A DNA stretch of 5,668 bases, taken from contig QNEM01000143.1 in the NCBI GenBank assembly GCA_003645215.1, positions 1-5,668 on the forward strand. Reading direction: 5' to 3'. Shown piece after piece: positions 4,685-5,668 of the stretch (positions within the stretch are counted from its first letter, which is position 1; every line of letters starts with the position of its first letter). A program made the position numbers and the translations under genes. The DNA comes from Gammaproteobacteria bacterium. GTDB lineage: Bacteria; Pseudomonadota; Gammaproteobacteria; Eutrophobiales; Eutrophobiaceae. A model generated the notes under the pieces. It was not told the DNA's origin. It saw nothing but the letters and a program-made list of their open reading frames with translations, and made no database searches.

Positions 4685-5668
4685 ATGAGCGCAAACCCTG
4701 AATCCTTCCTGAGCGAGAAAGCCAAAGTAGACGAGCTGGCGGTCGAGTCGTTCCCAAATTCAAAAAAAATCTACATCCTGGGCAGTCGAGATGATATTCG
4801 GGTCCCCATGCGTGAAATCAGTCAATCAGACACAATGGTTGGAACAGTCAAGCAAGAGAACCCGGAAATTGCTGTGTACGACACCTCCGGACCTTATACT
4901 GATCCAACTGTACAAATTGATATTCGTAAGGGTCTGAATCATCTGCGCAAGGCATGGATCGATGAGCGGAATGATACTGAAACCCTGCAGCAGTTCTCAT
5001 CTGAATATGGTCGAGAGCGAATGCAATCTCCGGAACTCGAACAGATACGCTACGAACACACACGATTACCACGGCGCGCCAGGCCAGGCAAGAATGTTTC
5101 ACAAATGCATTATGCCAGGCAGGGAATCATCACCCCTGAAATGGAATATATTGCGATTCGAGAGAATCAGAAACTGGATTCTTATACAGATCAAAAATTA
5201 TTGCATCGGCATCCAGGCATGGGTTTTGGTGCAGAAATTCCAGATGTGATTACCCCGGAGTTTGTGCGTGATGAAATAGCCAAAGGTCGGGCGATTATTC
5301 CAGCAAACATCAATCATCCTGAAATTGAACCGATGATCATCGGCCGCAATTTTCTGGTGAAAATAAATGCAAATATCGGTAATTCTGCAGTGACTTCATC
5401 GATTGAAGAGGAAGTCGAAAAAATGACATGGGCGATACGTTGGGGTGCCGACACAGTCATGGATCTTTCAACGGGCAAAAATATTCATGAAACCAGGGAA
5501 TGGATTATCCGGAATTCGCCAGTACCTATTGGCACAGTGCCAATCTATCAGGCCCTGGAAAAAGTTAATGGTAAGGCCGAAGATCTGACCTGGGAATTGT
5601 TCAGGGATACTTTAATTGAACAAGCCGAGCAGGGGGTTGATTACTTTACCATTCATGCAGGTGTGCGC
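4685..5668 (+). CDS. thiC: Phosphomethylpyrimidine synthase ThiC, N-terminal 328 codons (3' truncated by window)
   Basis: ThiC converts aminoimidazole ribotide to hydroxymethylpyrimidine phosphate in thiamine biosynthesis, using SAM and a [4Fe-4S] cluster. The visible part holds the N-terminal domain of the long bacterial form, with YDTSGPYTDP from residue 65, then TPEMEYIAIREN, IIPANINHPE, IIGRNFLVKINANIGNSAV (Asn230 in NIGNSAV), the RWGADTVMDLSTG region (Asp260) and NSPVPIGTVPIYQALEKV. It ends at TIHAGVR. The frame stays open to the last base. The C-terminal cluster-binding cysteines lie beyond the window. Total length in relatives is about 600-630 residues, so roughly half is seen. It is preceded by a TPP riboswitch, which confirms the identity, and is transcribed divergently from the methyltransferase-rhodanese-tolC operon. 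Confidence 0.98.
   Translation, partial: MSANPESFLSEKAKVDELAVESFPNSKKIYILGSRDDIRVPMREISQSDTMVGTVKQENPEIAVYDTSGPYTDPTVQIDIRKGLNHLRKAWIDERNDTETLQQFSSEYGRERMQSPELEQIRYEHTRLPRRARPGKNVSQMHYARQGIITPEMEYIAIRENQKLDSYTDQKLLHRHPGMGFGAEIPDVITPEFVRDEIAKGRAIIPANINHPEIEPMIIGRNFLVKINANIGNSAVTSSIEEEVEKMTWAIRWGADTVMDLSTGKNIHETREWIIRNSPVPIGTVPIYQALEKVNGKAEDLTWELFRDTLIEQAEQGVDYFTIHAGVR

Noticed and set aside
4848..5249. Open frames on both strands inside thiC
   Set aside because: They are shadows of the thiC frame, which is supported by protein motifs over its full visible length.

Overview
The window looks like chromosomal DNA of a gammaproteobacterium with moderate to low GC. The evidence is the long-form ThiC, the divergent arrangement of thiC with a TolC-family outer-membrane gene (known from other gammaproteobacteria such as Pseudomonas), and the PCMT-like methyltransferase and rhodanese genes beside it. 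I cannot name a genus from the sequence alone.

Layout, left to right. (1) Positions 1-1185, plus strand: the 3' part of a hybrid sensor histidine kinase, with the end of the HATPase domain, a degenerate receiver and an intact receiver. (2) Positions 1224-4494, minus strand: a probable four-gene operon, transcribed right to left. The order is a PCMT-family methyltransferase, a single-domain rhodanese, a TolC-family outer-membrane channel and an ISOC/YcaC-type isochorismatase-family hydrolase, with gaps of 10, 58 and 29 bp. (3) Positions 4495-4684: a divergent intergenic region with a clear TPP riboswitch facing right. (4) Positions 4685-5668, plus strand: the first 328 codons of thiC, which runs off the window.

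The unusual element is the C-terminal end of the TolC-family protein. Its natural end appears to be around residue 442, but the frame continues for 99 residues. These contain two tandem copies of a chimeric unit: a short piece of TolC's own tail joined to a 38-residue internal fragment of the isochorismatase encoded immediately downstream. The 114-bp fragment is 85% and 83% identical in DNA to isochorismatase codons 64-101, and the two copies are 96.5% identical to each other (hand alignment, no gaps). The outermost copy carries extra isochorismatase homology and stops at a TAA brought into frame by one inserted base. This is best read as duplication of part of a neighbouring gene into the tolC 3' end, followed by tandem amplification. 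It gives a predicted periplasmic tail with two CxxC motifs and no catalytic lysine.

How the genes may work together: thiC is very likely under TPP control. The minus-strand genes are probably co-transcribed, but no single shared pathway is evident. The kinase converges on the operon and its signal and partner are unknown.
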